The translations under genes were made by a program, and so were the position numbers. This document shows positions 12,201 to 23,989 of a DNA stretch of 64,000 nt, piece by piece. The DNA is from Hirsutella rhossiliensis (Eukaryota > Ascomycota > Sordariomycetes > Hypocreales > Ophiocordycipitaceae). Position 1 is the first letter of the stretch, and each line of letters begins with the position of its first letter. The notes beneath the pieces were generated by a model. It was not told the origin of the DNA, ran no database searches, and saw only the letters and a list, made by a program, of their open reading frames with translations. The stretch spans positions 1,674,001-1,738,000 of the forward strand of contig NW_025408667.1 of the NCBI RefSeq assembly GCF_020360975.1, given 5' to 3'.

Positions 12201-15200
12201 TATTCCTTATATTCTTTTAAGGTATCTAAGAAGATTAGGATATTATCTAGGTATATTACTATAAAGATATCTAAGTATTCGCGTAGGATATTATTAATTA
12301 TCTATTAAAAGGTAGCTAGTATATTTATAAGTTTAAATAGTATTACTAGATATTTAAATAGTCCGAATTTTATTTTAAAGGCTATTATCTATTCGCGTCC
12401 CTTTTTTATATATATTAAGTTATAAGCGCCTTTAAGGTTAAGGGCTATAAACTATTTTTTACTATATAGTCGATCTTATAGTTCTAATATAAGCGGTAAT
12501 AGTATTCGGTCTTTTATTATAATATCGTTTAAGCGTCTATAGTCGATAACTAGTCGTAGCTTACCGTTTTTCTTTAAAATAAATATAACTAGGTAGCCTA
12601 CTTTAGATATTAACGTTTATATATATCCCTTTTATAGATTCTCGTTAAGGTAGTCGCGTAACGTTTATAGTTACTTTTTATTTAAGTTATAGATCTTACA
12701 GAATATTAGCGTTATTCTATCCTTAAGATAAATTTCATAGTCTTATTAGCTATATTTAAGTAACCCTATCTTAAGTTCTTTCTTAAAGAGTTTATTATAT
12801 TTCCGGTATTCCTAGGGGATATTCTTTATTTTATCTTATAAGCTTTATTCTTTCTCTTAAGAGCTAGTTCCTCTTAACTTAAGCTCTTTATTAATTTATT
12901 TAAGGTCTTAAGGTCTTTCCTTAAAGTAGTAATAACTCTTTAGATCTTTATATTATATCCTTTATTTTATTTATATCGGATGCTAGGTTATATAGCTATA
13001 TTAGTTAGTATATAGGTCTTATTAATCGATTTTATTATATCCGCTAGTTCGGTTACTATTTTTATTTATATTGCTAAAGCCTATAATAATTTACTTAAAC
13101 GGTTATCCCTTTTATCTTATTTAGTAGCTAAATTATCGTAAAATTTTACTTTCTTTTAAATCTACTAGTCCTAGAAACTTATATCTTCGTTCTAATATAG
13201 CTAGCTAGTTTTCTAGTTAATTAGTAGGTTACTCTCCTATAGCTATAGAAGTCTTAATATAAGGTCGTATTCTTTAATATCTATAATATTAAAGTTAACT
13301 TATTCGTCGTAGCCCTAGATATTAATATCGAGGTAATTAATCTTTATATTAATAATTCCGTTATTATAGTTAAAGGCCTCTCCTTCGATATTTATAAGTT
13401 TATATAGATCTATCTTATATCTCTATATAAGTCGGTAACGATTAACGACTTTAGGTAAAATATAATTACCTATCGCGCTACAGTCTAAAAGTATATATAC
13501 GTAATATCCCGCGATTTAGATATCTAATACTATTTAGTTACTATAGCTTACCGTTACTATATATAGGGTCCTTAGATCTTATCGTATCGTGCTAGTCTAT
13601 AGCCCTTTTATAGATAGTATACCTTATTTTTTACTTAGTCCTTATTTATTTTATTTAGGTATTCTTCTTCGATTTATTATTAATATTATTTCTTTACGTT
13701 TTTATCGCGTAGTATTATATCGGGGCTTAAGAGACTAATTTCTTATAGCTAATTAAAGATTTCTTATTTCTCGACGCTATATTATTTATATTATACTACT
13801 TTATAGTTAATTATATACTATACTTTATAGTTTTATTTATTTTCGTACTAAAGGTTAAGTTTTTATTCTATATCTTTTTATCTTATATATAGTATTTCTA
13901 TATCGATTCTTCCTTAGTTAAATATAGCTTATAGCCTTTATATATATTACTAATAATCTTTTAATATACCGTTATATCGTTTATACTATACTTATGCTTT
14001 TTTATATTTATAAACTCTATAGTTTAGGTATATATATTTATTATAATCTTCTTTATTATATTTAACTTATTATATAAGTCTTTAAAAGATTAAGGGTTTA
14101 GATATCTTAAAGCGAGTAGCGTTATACTATTCTTTTATTTTAGCGTATTTATAGATTTTATATATCTCCGAAAGATATCTTATTAATAAACTATAATTAT
14201 CGCGGTATTTAAGTAGCGTGCTATAATTAGGTTCTAATAATATAACTTAGTTATTTAGGTAGCGTTAATCGATTTTCTAGTAGTCTAGTTCTATACTTAG
14301 GTAGGGTTTCGAAAGTACTTATCCTTCGAATCTAACTAAGAAGGCGTTATATTATACCTTTATCTAGAAGTATATTATATAATCTAAGTAAACGTATAAT
14401 ATCTATAAAATATACTTATAGTACTTATAAGTAAGTAGTATTTATAGATCGTCTTTAAATTCTCCTCGTAGTTACTATTCTTATTATAGAGCTATAAAGG
14501 TATCGACTACGGCGATAGCTATAGTATAGTCTCCTCTATATAGTACCGGTTAATATTAAATTAATATAGCTTATTAGTTTTCTATAAGAATTTAAGGTAT
14601 TTATTAGGTTCTAATTTTAAGTATTTCTTTAAATTCTTTAAAGTATAGAGCGTATTCTCTAATTATAGCATTTTCCCTTAATAGTAAGGGTAGTAATATA
14701 AGTTCGTTCTTATCTTCTATTTCTCTAAGTATTTCTTATTCTTTAGAGCTTATATCGTCGATACTTCGTTATTCCTCTTTAAGTTATTATCCGAGTTTCG
14801 TAAGTATAAGGGCTACGTTTATATCTTCTTTATTATATTATTTATAGACTACCCGTTATTATTATCGATTTTTATTTTATATATCTTCCTAGAATCGTTT
14901 ACTATTCTTCTTAATTTAGTCTTAAGAGACTCCTTTAAGATAAGGGTATTCCGGTTCTATAAATTTAACTTATTTCTATATTTTAGGATCCCTTTATTAT
15001 ATTATTATAAGGGTCTTCTTTAGTAGCTTTAGGAACTATCTAGTACTATTCTTATCGCTTAAGTATACTATATATTCGTCGTTATAGTATATAGTCTAAC
15101 TAAGGAGTTTATACTTTAGTTCCTATTTATTAGTAGCGTTTAGGTATTTCTTACCTTTTAGGGCTAGTACTTAGTAGGTTTTCTTCTCCTTATAAGGTTA

Positions 15201-16152
15201 TTTATATTCTTTAAAGTAATATCTAAGTTTCCTATAGTTAAAATACTTTCCTTTACTTTTTTATATTACGTTTAGGTCTATCCTACTTAGGTTAGTTATA
15301 TAGGCGTAGGTAATAAGAGTTTCGCGCTTTTTTTTATAGTTAGCGCGTTAGTTAAAGTTATTCCTATAAAAAGGGTTCTAGTTTCCTCTTCCTTATTTCT
15401 TTTCTTAGCGTCGCGTATACTATCTATCGTCGATTTATACTACTATAATAATATAGTCTAAGAGGTTATTAAGTCGATTTTCTTTATAGAGTTCGTCCTT
15501 AACTTCTTCTTTAAGCTTATTATAGAATCGTAATATAAGAGGTTCGTCGTCCTAATTAAGCTTTAAGGTAACTTAACGGAACTTCGTAATATAATCCGAT
15601 ACTAAGATTCTTTATTAAAGTTCTCGAAGTTTTTATTTAGCTTCTTATTCCTCGTTAGTTATTCCGAATACCTTTATAATAGCTTCTTTAAATCCTTAGA
15701 AACTAGTAAAGACTTCGTCTATCTTATTATCTCGTCGCGCTAGTTAGTTATCGAGAAAGCCCCTTATAATAGGTCTAAACTAAGCGAGTGCCGTTCTAAA
15801 TAAATAATTTCCTATATAGAGTACCTTTTCGACTAGGTCTAAGAGTTTAATAGGGTAAAACCGGTAGTAGGCCTTAAGTTAGGTAAGAAAGTCTCGAAGC
15901 GTGCTATAAGTACCATTAAATAGTCCTAGCTACTTTAGTTTAACTACTTCTTTAAGGTCCCTAACTTATTTATTACCTCCTCCGTTCTTAAGTAACTATA
16001 CCTCTTATTAAAGGGTAATAATCTCGCGTATTATATCCTAAGGCGATATAATAGCTCTAGAGTTAGTTAATCTAGTTTACTATATAGGTATATTAATAGT
16101 TACAATATTACTTAAAGTAACGCGGTATTATACTAAATAAGAGCTTTTAACG

Positions 16153-16616
16153 TATAACGACCGGTATTATTCCTAAGAGATAAACCTATCGAGGGTTTAT
16201 ATTAGTAGATATAATAGGGCGTGGTCTAAGTAATAATAAGTATATTACGTTAGTAATAAGTTAGAGGTTATAGACCATAGACTATAACTAAGTAATTAGA
16301 ATTAGAGATAGAATTATAATAAAGATCTATATTAAAAGCTATCGAGCTATCTATTTAAAGGAGTATTCCGTCCCTTCCTTACATATCTCGAGAGCTTTCT
16401 TAGATCGCCGAGAGCACTAGGTGATCCCGTCGCCTAGGAGCGCTAGGGCGCTAGAGCGATCCTACGATCCTAGCTATAGAGCGTTAGAGCGCTAGAGTAA
16501 CCCGTCGCTCTAAACTTAATTGGCCCGTCGGTCCGTCTAATATTCCTTGCTCCCTACGTCACGTGCCCTCGTAATATATACTGGTCCCCGCGGTTCGCTA
16601 GACCGTGGTCGTAATA
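16153..16616 (-). repeat. Gypsy 1 LTR (5' LTR of the minus-strand element)
   Basis: This 464 bp copy is the partner of 8,766-9,229. It retains a few CA/TG sites (for example GGTGATCCCGTC) that are TA-type in the other copy. It ends with GTCGTAATA and is followed by the TSD TATAA. Confidence 0.9.
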
Positions 16617-17040
16617 TATAAAAGATTGCTCGATAGTAGCTAGAAGAGGCTTTTAAGGCTTAGTAGGAAGCCTCTACGCCGGAGCGATATAAAGACCTAA
16701 GGCTTAAAGCTATAACTAGCTATCCGTTAAAATTAACGCTCTCTTAGCCCTTACTTTATAACTTACTTATAATAAGGACCTACTATAGGGATTTTACTAA
16801 CTACTATAAAAGGTTTAGTTACGATAATACGCGACTAATATACTTATATAGATAATAAAAAGAGCTAGTATATATCTTTTACTATAAAAAGGTTACGCTA
16901 TAGTATTATATATAGCTTATACCTTCGCCGCCTATAGCTATTAACCGCGTAATTAGTAAGGACTTTAATAAATTCGTTAGGCTAGCGAAAGCGAGCTCCT
17001 TCTTTAGAGGGATCTATATACGCCGCTAAATAGTTATTAT
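16617..17040 (+). mobile_element. Tad-like LINE, C-terminal part (3' segment)
   Basis: This resumes the LINE frame broken at 8,765. With RIP stops ignored it reads a C-terminal domain with DFTNYHKRFSYDN, then a zinc-knuckle region in which TGC/TGT codons have become Tyr codons (RLIYLYRQQKELVYIFYYKK), ending near 17,030. In related LINEs this is the conserved YH.RF.H region followed by a CCHC-type knuckle. It shows that the gypsy element landed in an older LINE. Confidence 0.7.
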
Positions 17041-17500
17041 TCTCCTCTCTTACCCTACCTTTTCCTCTTAATTCTTTCTATTACCTACTCCGATCTTAGG
17101 CAGCGTTAAGGTCTCGCGACTATATAATCGCCGAGGTTATTAAGGGCTATAAGGCCCTAGAAGTAAATTAGCTAATCTAACTACGGGATAGCTTTCTCTT
17201 TATACCTAAACGTCCCGCTAGTAAGTAATAGGTTTATTATAAGCGCCGTTAAGCCGATAAAATACTAGATAGTAGGTAAAGTATATAATATATAGTATAT
17301 AGATACCTACTAACTTAGCACGTCCTATGCTCCCTTATAGAGACCTAAGCGACTAAAAGTTACTAGACGGAAAATATACTAAACTAAACTAAATTATATT
17401 ACTTAGAATATCCTTCCTTATATTTTTACTTTCTTAGTACGTAAGTATTAAGAAAGTAGCTTATTCTTATATACTTTTACTTAATAAGTGCTCTTAATAA
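17041..17500. repeat. RIP-mutated DNA without recognisable gene
   Basis: AT-rich sequence with near-absent CA/TG. It may be LINE 3' sequence or another repeat. No domain or terminal repeat was seen. Confidence 0.4.
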
Positions 17501-18285
17501 AACTCTAATTAAGCCGCGCGTAAGCGCCGGCAGCGACTATAGCACTAGCCTTAGGTTCGTATATCGACTCTAATACCTCGAGATAAGGCATACGATCGCC
17601 GCTAAATTTAGCGGCTTATATATCGTATCTCCGACCTCGCTACCCGACGGAAGCTCGCCGAAACGACTTATTTCCCGCGGCCTAGCAGCTAGCCTAGTTG
17701 ATCTCTTCTACCGAAACGCCTAAAGCTGCCGTTACGGAAGGAGCGTAGCTAGAAGAAGCCCCGAATCTCCTCGACTTAGTCTAGTCTACTAAGCACGCGC
17801 TAGTCTTAATCCTCGAAGCGGCCACGAAAATTACTTATAATAAAACGGCTGCCTATAGCGCTAAGCTAGCAGTCTTATAGGTCTTTAGCGAATTATTCGA
17901 ATAAGCAGCAAAGCAGTTTACGTCTAGTACCGAAAATAGCATCGCTAAGTAAGTCTACTAAATTTCTTAAATTCTAGACTTAATCGCTTGCCGAACTCGA
18001 GGAACTACTAAAGCCCACGTATAGCAGCGTTCTCGTATCCGGCAAAATAAATAAAAGATAGCCGGCCTTTATAGTCCCCGCCCCGCTATAGCGAAAACCA
18101 CAGACCACCACTCGTCTGCTAGGACGACCGCCCGTAGCCCCACCGAAGGAAGATCTCCGCGTCTTCGTCCGCCTTAACGCTGATGCTCCGGCCCGAAACC
18201 ACGAAAGATACGCAATCCGGGCCCACATCGCCGCCAGAGTCGGAATTGACCTGCGCCGCATCCCGGCAGCCGTTCCGGTAAAGAC
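17500..18285 (+). pseudogene. LINE ORF1 (gag-like) fragment, cut off downstream
   Basis: From about 18,120 a plus-strand frame reads PPVAPPKEDLRVFVRLNADA followed by a run resembling the start of the RNA-binding part of fungal Tad/MGR-type ORF1 proteins (the DDRR.FVR.. pattern). It stops abruptly near 18,285, where unrelated sequence begins. Upstream (17,500-18,040) the same unit is RIP-mutated with stops, whereas 18,050-18,285 keeps normal CA/TG. A LINE copy missing its 3' rather than its 5' end is unusual and suggests later truncation. Family assignment is moderate. Confidence 0.5.
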
Positions 18286-19660
18286 GTTGAGTTGATTTAT
18301 TTATTTGCAAGCCTGCCGCAACCATCAGAAGACAACTGAGCTCTAACAAGCAACTGCACTAAGTTACTAACACATCTCAGCTTCGGAACTGGCAGACCGC
18401 ACTTCAGCTGCTGTGAATAGGATGCTGAACACCTGGAGAATTCGGCCTTCAAGCAGGCCTGTCATGGGACCAATGATAACGAGGCTGACCAGCAAACGAT
18501 AAGACGACAATCTGTTGGGCTTGGGGAGTCAAGGAACAAACGTGCTGAACTGTACTCTAGACTGTGTAAAGGCCTTATAGGGACCTCCCTCCGGGCGAAA
18601 TAAATCCTACCTACCTACCGACTTTGCACAGACTCGTACAGACCTCCCACTCTGGAACCTCTTGTCACACAACAAGGGGCACGGTTGGTGTGGATGACTG
18701 AACAACGATCGGGAAGAAGACCTGTGTATCGGACAACGAAAGACTCTTGATTCTCTATCTAAGTGATGGTGAAAAGTTGGCTTCTTATGCTTGGAATTTT
18801 GGGCTGAGTGGCGATGTCGCCACCTAGGCAGCATAGATGACGATGTCACCTAGAAGGTTCGAATCCATCACTAATATGGCATTACGAACTGCTTGCTGCC
18901 TTTTAGGCAGCACCGTGAATGAGCGTCTTGATCTTGACATATAAACTCCGGTGAAAGAGGCAGGTCAGACACAGGGGCTTGAGTCAGGTATCGATACAGT
19001 AGAGGAACATTGCCCTAATCGGAATACACGGGAATTGGCCCTGGTTGTTCAGGGCCTCCACGGGCCCCAGATAGGTATCTATTTGTCGAGAAGAAGGTCC
19101 GAACGAGTTGACGTCTCTAGATCTCTCTAAGTAATACAGCTTGAAACCAGGTAAGGAGGGAAGTCTGCAGACTGTTATTTCTTCGTCCTAGACCACTGAG
19201 GGGTCAGGAGGAGCTCATATTCGAACGGGAACCCTTTGAGGAGTCCGGCATAACTATTACTGGCTCGGGGACCTCGAGAGGCTGAACTATCGATCTAATA
19301 GCTAGAAGAGCTATTTGATCGGAGAGATAGAGCTGATGTTGCTGACGTAGATGACTTACGTGGCCTTCAGTAAGCGGCAAGAAGTGCCCTCTTCCTGATA
19401 GAATGTATACTATACCTAAAAAAGGGATACCAACTTGGGAGAAGCTTGGAGGGATACAAAAGGGGTTGTTTGGACGGGAAAGGGCAACCGGGGCAGAGCA
19501 ATCAACAGATGCACATCACAGACTATCAGATCATCTGGGAATCTACCTACGAAAAGTCCCTTTATTCACTTCTATGCCCACTTTTGATCTCTCCTTCGCG
19601 AGACTATTCGTATAAATACCCCCTCAATGTCGCACAGATAGATAGAAAACATGCATCATC
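18286..19660. other. Intergenic DNA, not RIP-mutated
   Basis: Base composition is normal here. Only short open frames occur and none reads as a known protein. A 13-bp inverted repeat with one mismatched position lies at 19,291-19,321 (CGATCTAATAGCT and its partner around AGAAG). A single tRNA-like B-box (18,856-18,866) has no convincing tRNA around it. Confidence 0.5.
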
Positions 19661-19667
19661 GTTTGAA

Positions 19668-20625
19668 CTAAATTGTGCCTGCCCTTATCCTTCCGCCCGC
19701 GCTCTCAGCTTGCTGAGAGCACCTTACAGTCTGGCCAACTAGTTCGATCAGCTCAGCAACAGTTCTTGAATCTCTGGGCACCATATGTCCTTGTCCGTGG
19801 TCAAATAGATAGGCCAATTCTTGATCGCACATGTTGAATAAAGATAGTCCTCCATGTAGATATGGGTCCTTACTCCCCACAATATGGCACGTCGGGATGT
19901 CGATAATGTCGTCGCACTCGCCTGGAAGTAGACATTTAATCTGGCCTCCCTCGAGGCGAACGGGTGGCCAACCAGCAAAGAAAACCCCGAACTGTTAGGT
20001 ATCGTATTAGCAGGACATTTGCCGTCGGTATTTCACGTTGTATGGCGCGTACCTTGATTTTCCTCGGCACTTCAGCTTTTTCAAAATTTCGTCGCTCTTC
20101 AACAATCAAGGAGGCAGCAATCATGGCCCCTTCCGAATATCCTAAGATTCCCTAGTTTCTGTCAATAGGTTTCTTCATGAACGGAGGTATTACTTACCTG
20201 TATCTCAGGGTCCGAAGATATGGTATCTTTCAAATTTTCTATGGTTCGCTGAACGGAAGCACTGGCATAGAGATTCTGATCCTTGAAAAAAAGCCGGAGC
20301 GAATCTTCAGGCGATTTCCCGACTGGGAATTGCCGGAGTCTATCAACGAAGGAGTCGCGGGATTCGGCGTCGTCATGTTGAGTAAAGTTGTATAGCGGTG
20401 GCGCCCCAAAGTAATTACTGAATCCCTTCGGCGGTTCAGTTGGATAAAGGCCGTCTATCCATCGAAATTCGCACTGGTGTAGCTTTTCCAACTCCTGTGC
20501 AAGATTGTTTAACTGGGCTTGGAAGTTCTGGCTAAATGTTAGCAGACGAGTGACTTAGTAGTAGTAAGGAGAAGGGACTATACTGTAGCACTGCCATACG
20601 AACCGTGCAGACAGAGGAACTTCAT
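19668..20625 (-). CDS. FSH1-type serine hydrolase (alpha/beta hydrolase), four exons
   Basis: I reconstructed four exons: 20,584-20,625, 20,198-20,527, 20,053-20,151 and 19,668-19,991. All junctions are GT-AG and phase 0, giving 264 residues. The N-terminus MKFLCLHGSYGSAT matches the beta-1/oxyanion region of the FSH1 family (PF03959). The nucleophile is in GYSEG (Ser about 130), followed by FFAGWPP, Asp in GSKDP (about 199) and His in GQGHMVP (about 226), so the triad is complete. Members of this family act as cytosolic esterases or thioesterases; some, such as LovG, release chains from HR-PKSs. With a release-less HR-PKS 28 kb away, a partner role is possible but unproven. The last 17 or so residues come from a short repeat also found at 46,575. 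Confidence 0.85.
19685..19721 (-). repeat. 37-bp hairpin repeat, copy 1 (inside hydrolase 3' end)
   Basis: It matches 46,575-46,611 in inverted orientation at 36 of 37 positions. It contains a palindromic arm pair, GCTCTCAGC...GCTGAGAGC, followed by GCGGGCGGAAGGATAA on the minus strand. Here it encodes part of the C-terminus of the hydrolase. Confidence 0.8.
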
Positions 20626-20940
20626 TGGTATAGCTAGAGAATGCGACTTATTCGTATATCAGGAGTATAGCTAAGATAATGCGGCTGAATATTAAAATGC
20701 GCTGCCGCTGTACAGTCCCTAACTGCCCTTCTTATAATCACCTCCTATCCCTTCAAGTGTCCGGAAACAGCCCCCAGGTCACGGAACCTATAGTACTAGC
20801 TACATTATAGATACGCCCTCAGCCTTACAAAGCATTAGCAAAACTCACCAATGCGAAGGAGGCATTTATACCCAGGCAGATTGCAAGGATTTCTATTATA
20901 GTTTTATTTAGGCAATTGATATGCATACCTAACCACTTTG

Positions 20941-21357
20941 CTACGGACGCCGTCTTACGGATGCCGCGTGGCTGACCCCTCTAAATCTGGTGATTGATCT
21001 TCCTTTGGAATGCATCTTGCCCCTTCTAGCAGATGGCAAGGCTAAAATAGGCCGAAAGTCCGAAAATGGGACAGCTGCCCTTAGACCAGGCAAGTAGACA
21101 AGCCTGCGGTAAGCTGGCCGCGGAAGGTAGCCTAGCGTTTGGAGGAGGCGGTTAGAATCGGAGGCTATCTCTGAGAATGAGGAGCCGGAGTCACCACCGA
21201 AACGCAGACGAAGAAGTTCCCGAAAGCGGTCTACTACTTCAGTGTCCCTAGCCGTGTTAAGTTTTGGTAGCAAGGAGAATAGTGGAGACTGTATTAATGT
21301 TTGAGTGTAGTTAGAACCGCGAGAGTAAAAAAGCTCCGGGGGGCAGTGAGGTACCAT
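20941..21357 (-). CDS. Hypothetical ORF of 138 aa beside the pogo element
   Basis: An open minus-strand frame of 138 codons in non-RIP DNA. Its ATG overlaps the first bases of the left inverted repeat of the Fot1/pogo element, so any true 5' part was cut away by that insertion, or the frame is accidental. It is basic and Arg/Ser-rich near the C-terminus, with no recognisable domain, signal peptide or membrane segment. I would not treat it as an established gene. Confidence 0.25.
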   Translation of the reverse strand: MVPHCPPELFYSRGSNYTQTLIQSPLFSLLPKLNTARDTEVVDRFRELLRLRFGGDSGSSFSEIASDSNRLLQTLGYLPRPAYRRLVYLPGLRAAVPFSDFRPILALPSARRGKMHSKGRSITRFRGVSHAASVRRRP

Positions 21358-21400
21358 GCTTACCCCCCCCCCTTATGCTCACCCCCCCTTATGCTCCGCA
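21356..21400 (+). repeat. Left terminal inverted repeat of the Fot1/pogo element
   Basis: It carries two C-tract units, each followed by TTATGCTC. It is complementary to about 37,575-37,624, with differences in C-tract length and a short diverged spacer on the right side. Confidence 0.75.
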
Positions 21401-21806
21401 AAAATGTTGCCGCTCCATACAAATTAGACCAACTTCACTTATACAGAATATACTTAATTTAAAAGCTTTTGGCGAGCAGTCACCTATAGCAGGTATAGAA
21501 ATGACTAAACTTATATTTTCTGAAGTTAGCTGATGAACCTAGGTGCCGTGGTCCGTGACACCCTGGCATCGCAACATGGCAATTTCGACCCCTAATTTCC
21601 TCGTACCTCCTTTGCTTTCTGCTCTTGCTTATCTTCCACTACCTGTCACAAATGGCTCTAAAAAGGTCTCATTCGATATATACGGAGAACGTGATAGCTG
21701 AGGCAATCCTCGATGACATTTGTCGCATTCAGGATACGCATGATGAAACGCGCGATTGTTAAGCGACGAGATGGAACTTTCTAGATAGCATCACAAAGCA
21801 GCCTGG

Positions 21807-23364
21807 GTGGCAAGTGGCAAATTCGCCACCGCAAGGCAGTCACATTCCCTCAAGACAATAAGAAGACAGAACTTCTCACTTTCATTTTACATAGACGACA
21901 ATGAACAGATTGACTCTTACCTTCCATTTTTTTATTCCTGCGAGAACACTGATATCGGTCTGTCACAGCGCCAGGCTTCTCAGAAATGGGTGATACCCCA
22001 GAGTACTATTTATAGCAGAATGCGAGGCCAGTCGACATTAACCGACCAGGAACAGCCTAGAAAACACTTATCTAGAAACTAGGAGGCTAACTTAGTTGCC
22101 TAGACTCTTCGCTAAGAATCTCTAGGTTACGCTCCGTCCTAGAGTCAAATCCGCGCCTATATTGTTGCCGCTCTAAAGCAGCAAGGCTACGACTTAAGAT
22201 TAGGACGTTATTAGGTAGAAAGGTTTATTTAACGCTATCCGAAACCTAGACGTAAGGTCGGTAGGCGTTAGGAAGCTAATAGATTCGACTTATTTACCCC
22301 TAAAGTAGTATACTAGTACTTTAACGTTAGGGAGAAGGAGTACGGGTAGATTAAGCCGGAGAATACGGTAAATATTAATAAAGGGGGGATTATATCGGGC
22401 TTTAGTATAAAGTTAACTCTCTATAAGAGATATAACCTAATCCGATTTCTTTTCTAGGTCTTAATAGTCTAGTAGTTAGAAGTTCGAACCCTTAATAGAA
22501 GGCTCTTCTTAAGGGATCCTAGTCCTATAGCTAGACTACTTTTATAGAGGCTATTACCGCTAATAGGCGCGCCTTAACTTTTAGCATTATATTTAAGTGC
22601 AAAGACCTTTAGGTATAGTAGTTTAGAGACGAGTTTTAAGTATTTATAGACTAGAACTATATAACTTTACTAAATAGATAGACGGATAACTATATTACCG
22701 TTAAGTAGCTTAAAGAAGTCTATTTACCTTATATACGACCTAACGACGACTCTAAGTCTAGGCTTATTATTCTAGATAGATATAGGAGTTATAAACGCTT
22801 TATCCCTTGTTTTTATAGTAATAAACCCTTGCTAATTAGCGTAAAAATATATAGATAGCTATATACTTTCTAAATAATATCTACTATTATTATATTCTAT
22901 CTTACTATTCTTATAGCCTCTAGCTATTATAAAACGGCGTATTAAATGCTATAAAGATAGCCTACCGGAAGGAGCTTAATAGACTAGCTTCTTTAACGGA
23001 TTCTATGCCTATTAATAAGGTTAACTTTATATATATATATACTACGGTACGTTAAACGGGAATAATAATAAGAAATATCTTATCTAGCTAGATAACTACT
23101 AGAAATTAAACGATCTCGCGTTCTAAGGCATTAGGGTATCCTAAGATCTAAGAAGGCAAAGTTAATATATCCTAGGAATATAGGCCGTTTTTAGACTCTA
23201 ATAATACTTCGAAATCTAAGCGCTATATTCGTAATCTTAGTAAGAATAGAATATATATAACTTAGAGGCTATATACTAAGATAGCTAAAAGCTAAGAAAC
23301 TTAAGAATAGATACTAGTAGAATATAATAGTAAAATTACTAAGCTAAAGGAGGAAGTAGATAGG
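21807..23364 (+). pseudogene. Fot1/pogo transposase, N-terminal and DDE part, RIP-mutated
   Basis: The first 91 codons from 21,807 are open. They include the helix-turn-helix stretch RQASQKWVIPQSTIYSRMRG (psq/CENP-B type). After 22,082, RIP-derived stops begin, but the frame still reads the second DNA-binding domain (GYDLRLGRYWVERFIQRYPK, with Trp/Gln inferred at stops) and the DDE core. The first catalytic box reads NINKGG at 22,371-22,388. RIP would produce this from NVDEGG, so a catalytic Asp appears lost. The frame runs to a basic, charged C-terminal region ending EEVDR, where the gypsy insertion begins. The remainder is at 37,212. The true start may be upstream of 21,807. Confidence 0.8.
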
Positions 23365-23621
23365 TATAAGGGAATATATATCACGGTATAATTAGTTAGG
23401 TAGTAGAGATAGCTAGAGGTACTACGCTATATATATTATATTCTCCTCGTCGTAAGACTAAAGCTTACGAGAAGAGGAATTTCTCCTCTTTAGTCGGAGT
23501 AGTAAGTAGTCTATAATATATAAGCGGGGTAGGCACGATTCCCTACTAATACCCTACTAATATATTAGTACTACGTACCTAAGTACTTTATTAGCTTATA
23601 CCTCCTAGTAGCGCTCTTATA
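23365..23621 (-). repeat. Gypsy 2 LTR, left
   Basis: 257 bp, matching 36,950-37,206. The pair shares the inverted segment GAGAAGAGGAATTTCTCCTC, a strong internal hairpin. Differences are RIP-type transitions. Confidence 0.9.
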
Positions 23622-23989
23622 ATTATCTCCCCTTCTATATAGACGTCTTAGCTATATCTTTAATATATATTACTTTCGCTATACTATATATATTCGGTTA
23701 AAAGGAGAGGTAGTTTCGGTTATATATTACGTATATATACTTATATAAGTATATATTAGTCTATACTTTATAACGTTAATAGTTATTATACTAACGGTTG
23801 CCGCTAAGTAACTATTACGGTATTGCCTATATATCGGCCGCGTAACTATAATATAAAGAGCGTATATATATATCTCTTACTTCTTTTATTTTCTTTTCTT
23901 CTTTAACTCTTCCGCTTACGATTACTATAGAGTTTTATGCCTTTTTTATTAATCCCTTATACCTTTTTTTATTACTTTTTATTAACGAT

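Larger units (their letters stand above)
8766..16616 (-). mobile_element. Ty3/gypsy LTR retrotransposon 1, RIP-mutated
   Basis: Two equal-length LTRs of 464 bp (8,766-9,229 and 16,153-16,616) flank a minus-strand internal region. The TSD TATAA at 8,761-8,765 and 16,617-16,621 fixes the insertion. Reading leftward come a gag zinc knuckle relic near 15,210-15,250 (YFNYRKLRYYFKEY, Cys codons turned to Tyr), then RT with KKNGKLRLVIDYRRLN near 12,540 and YLDN in place of YLDD near 12,240-12,260. RNase H and integrase are expected further left but were not read residue by residue. A purine tract abuts the left LTR on the minus strand (about 9,235-9,249), confirming orientation. It is wholly inactivated. 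Confidence 0.9.

Noticed and set aside
18780..18880. Possible tRNA gene or tRNA-derived SINE with B-box GGTTCGAATCC at 18,856-18,866
   Set aside because: A single good B-box is present, but the A-box and cloverleaf are not convincing (T-stem mismatch, no matching acceptor arms).
19403..19742. Overlapping plus-strand frames downstream of the hydrolase
   Set aside because: No domain, and partly antisense to hydrolase exon 4, which has a full catalytic triad and splice support.
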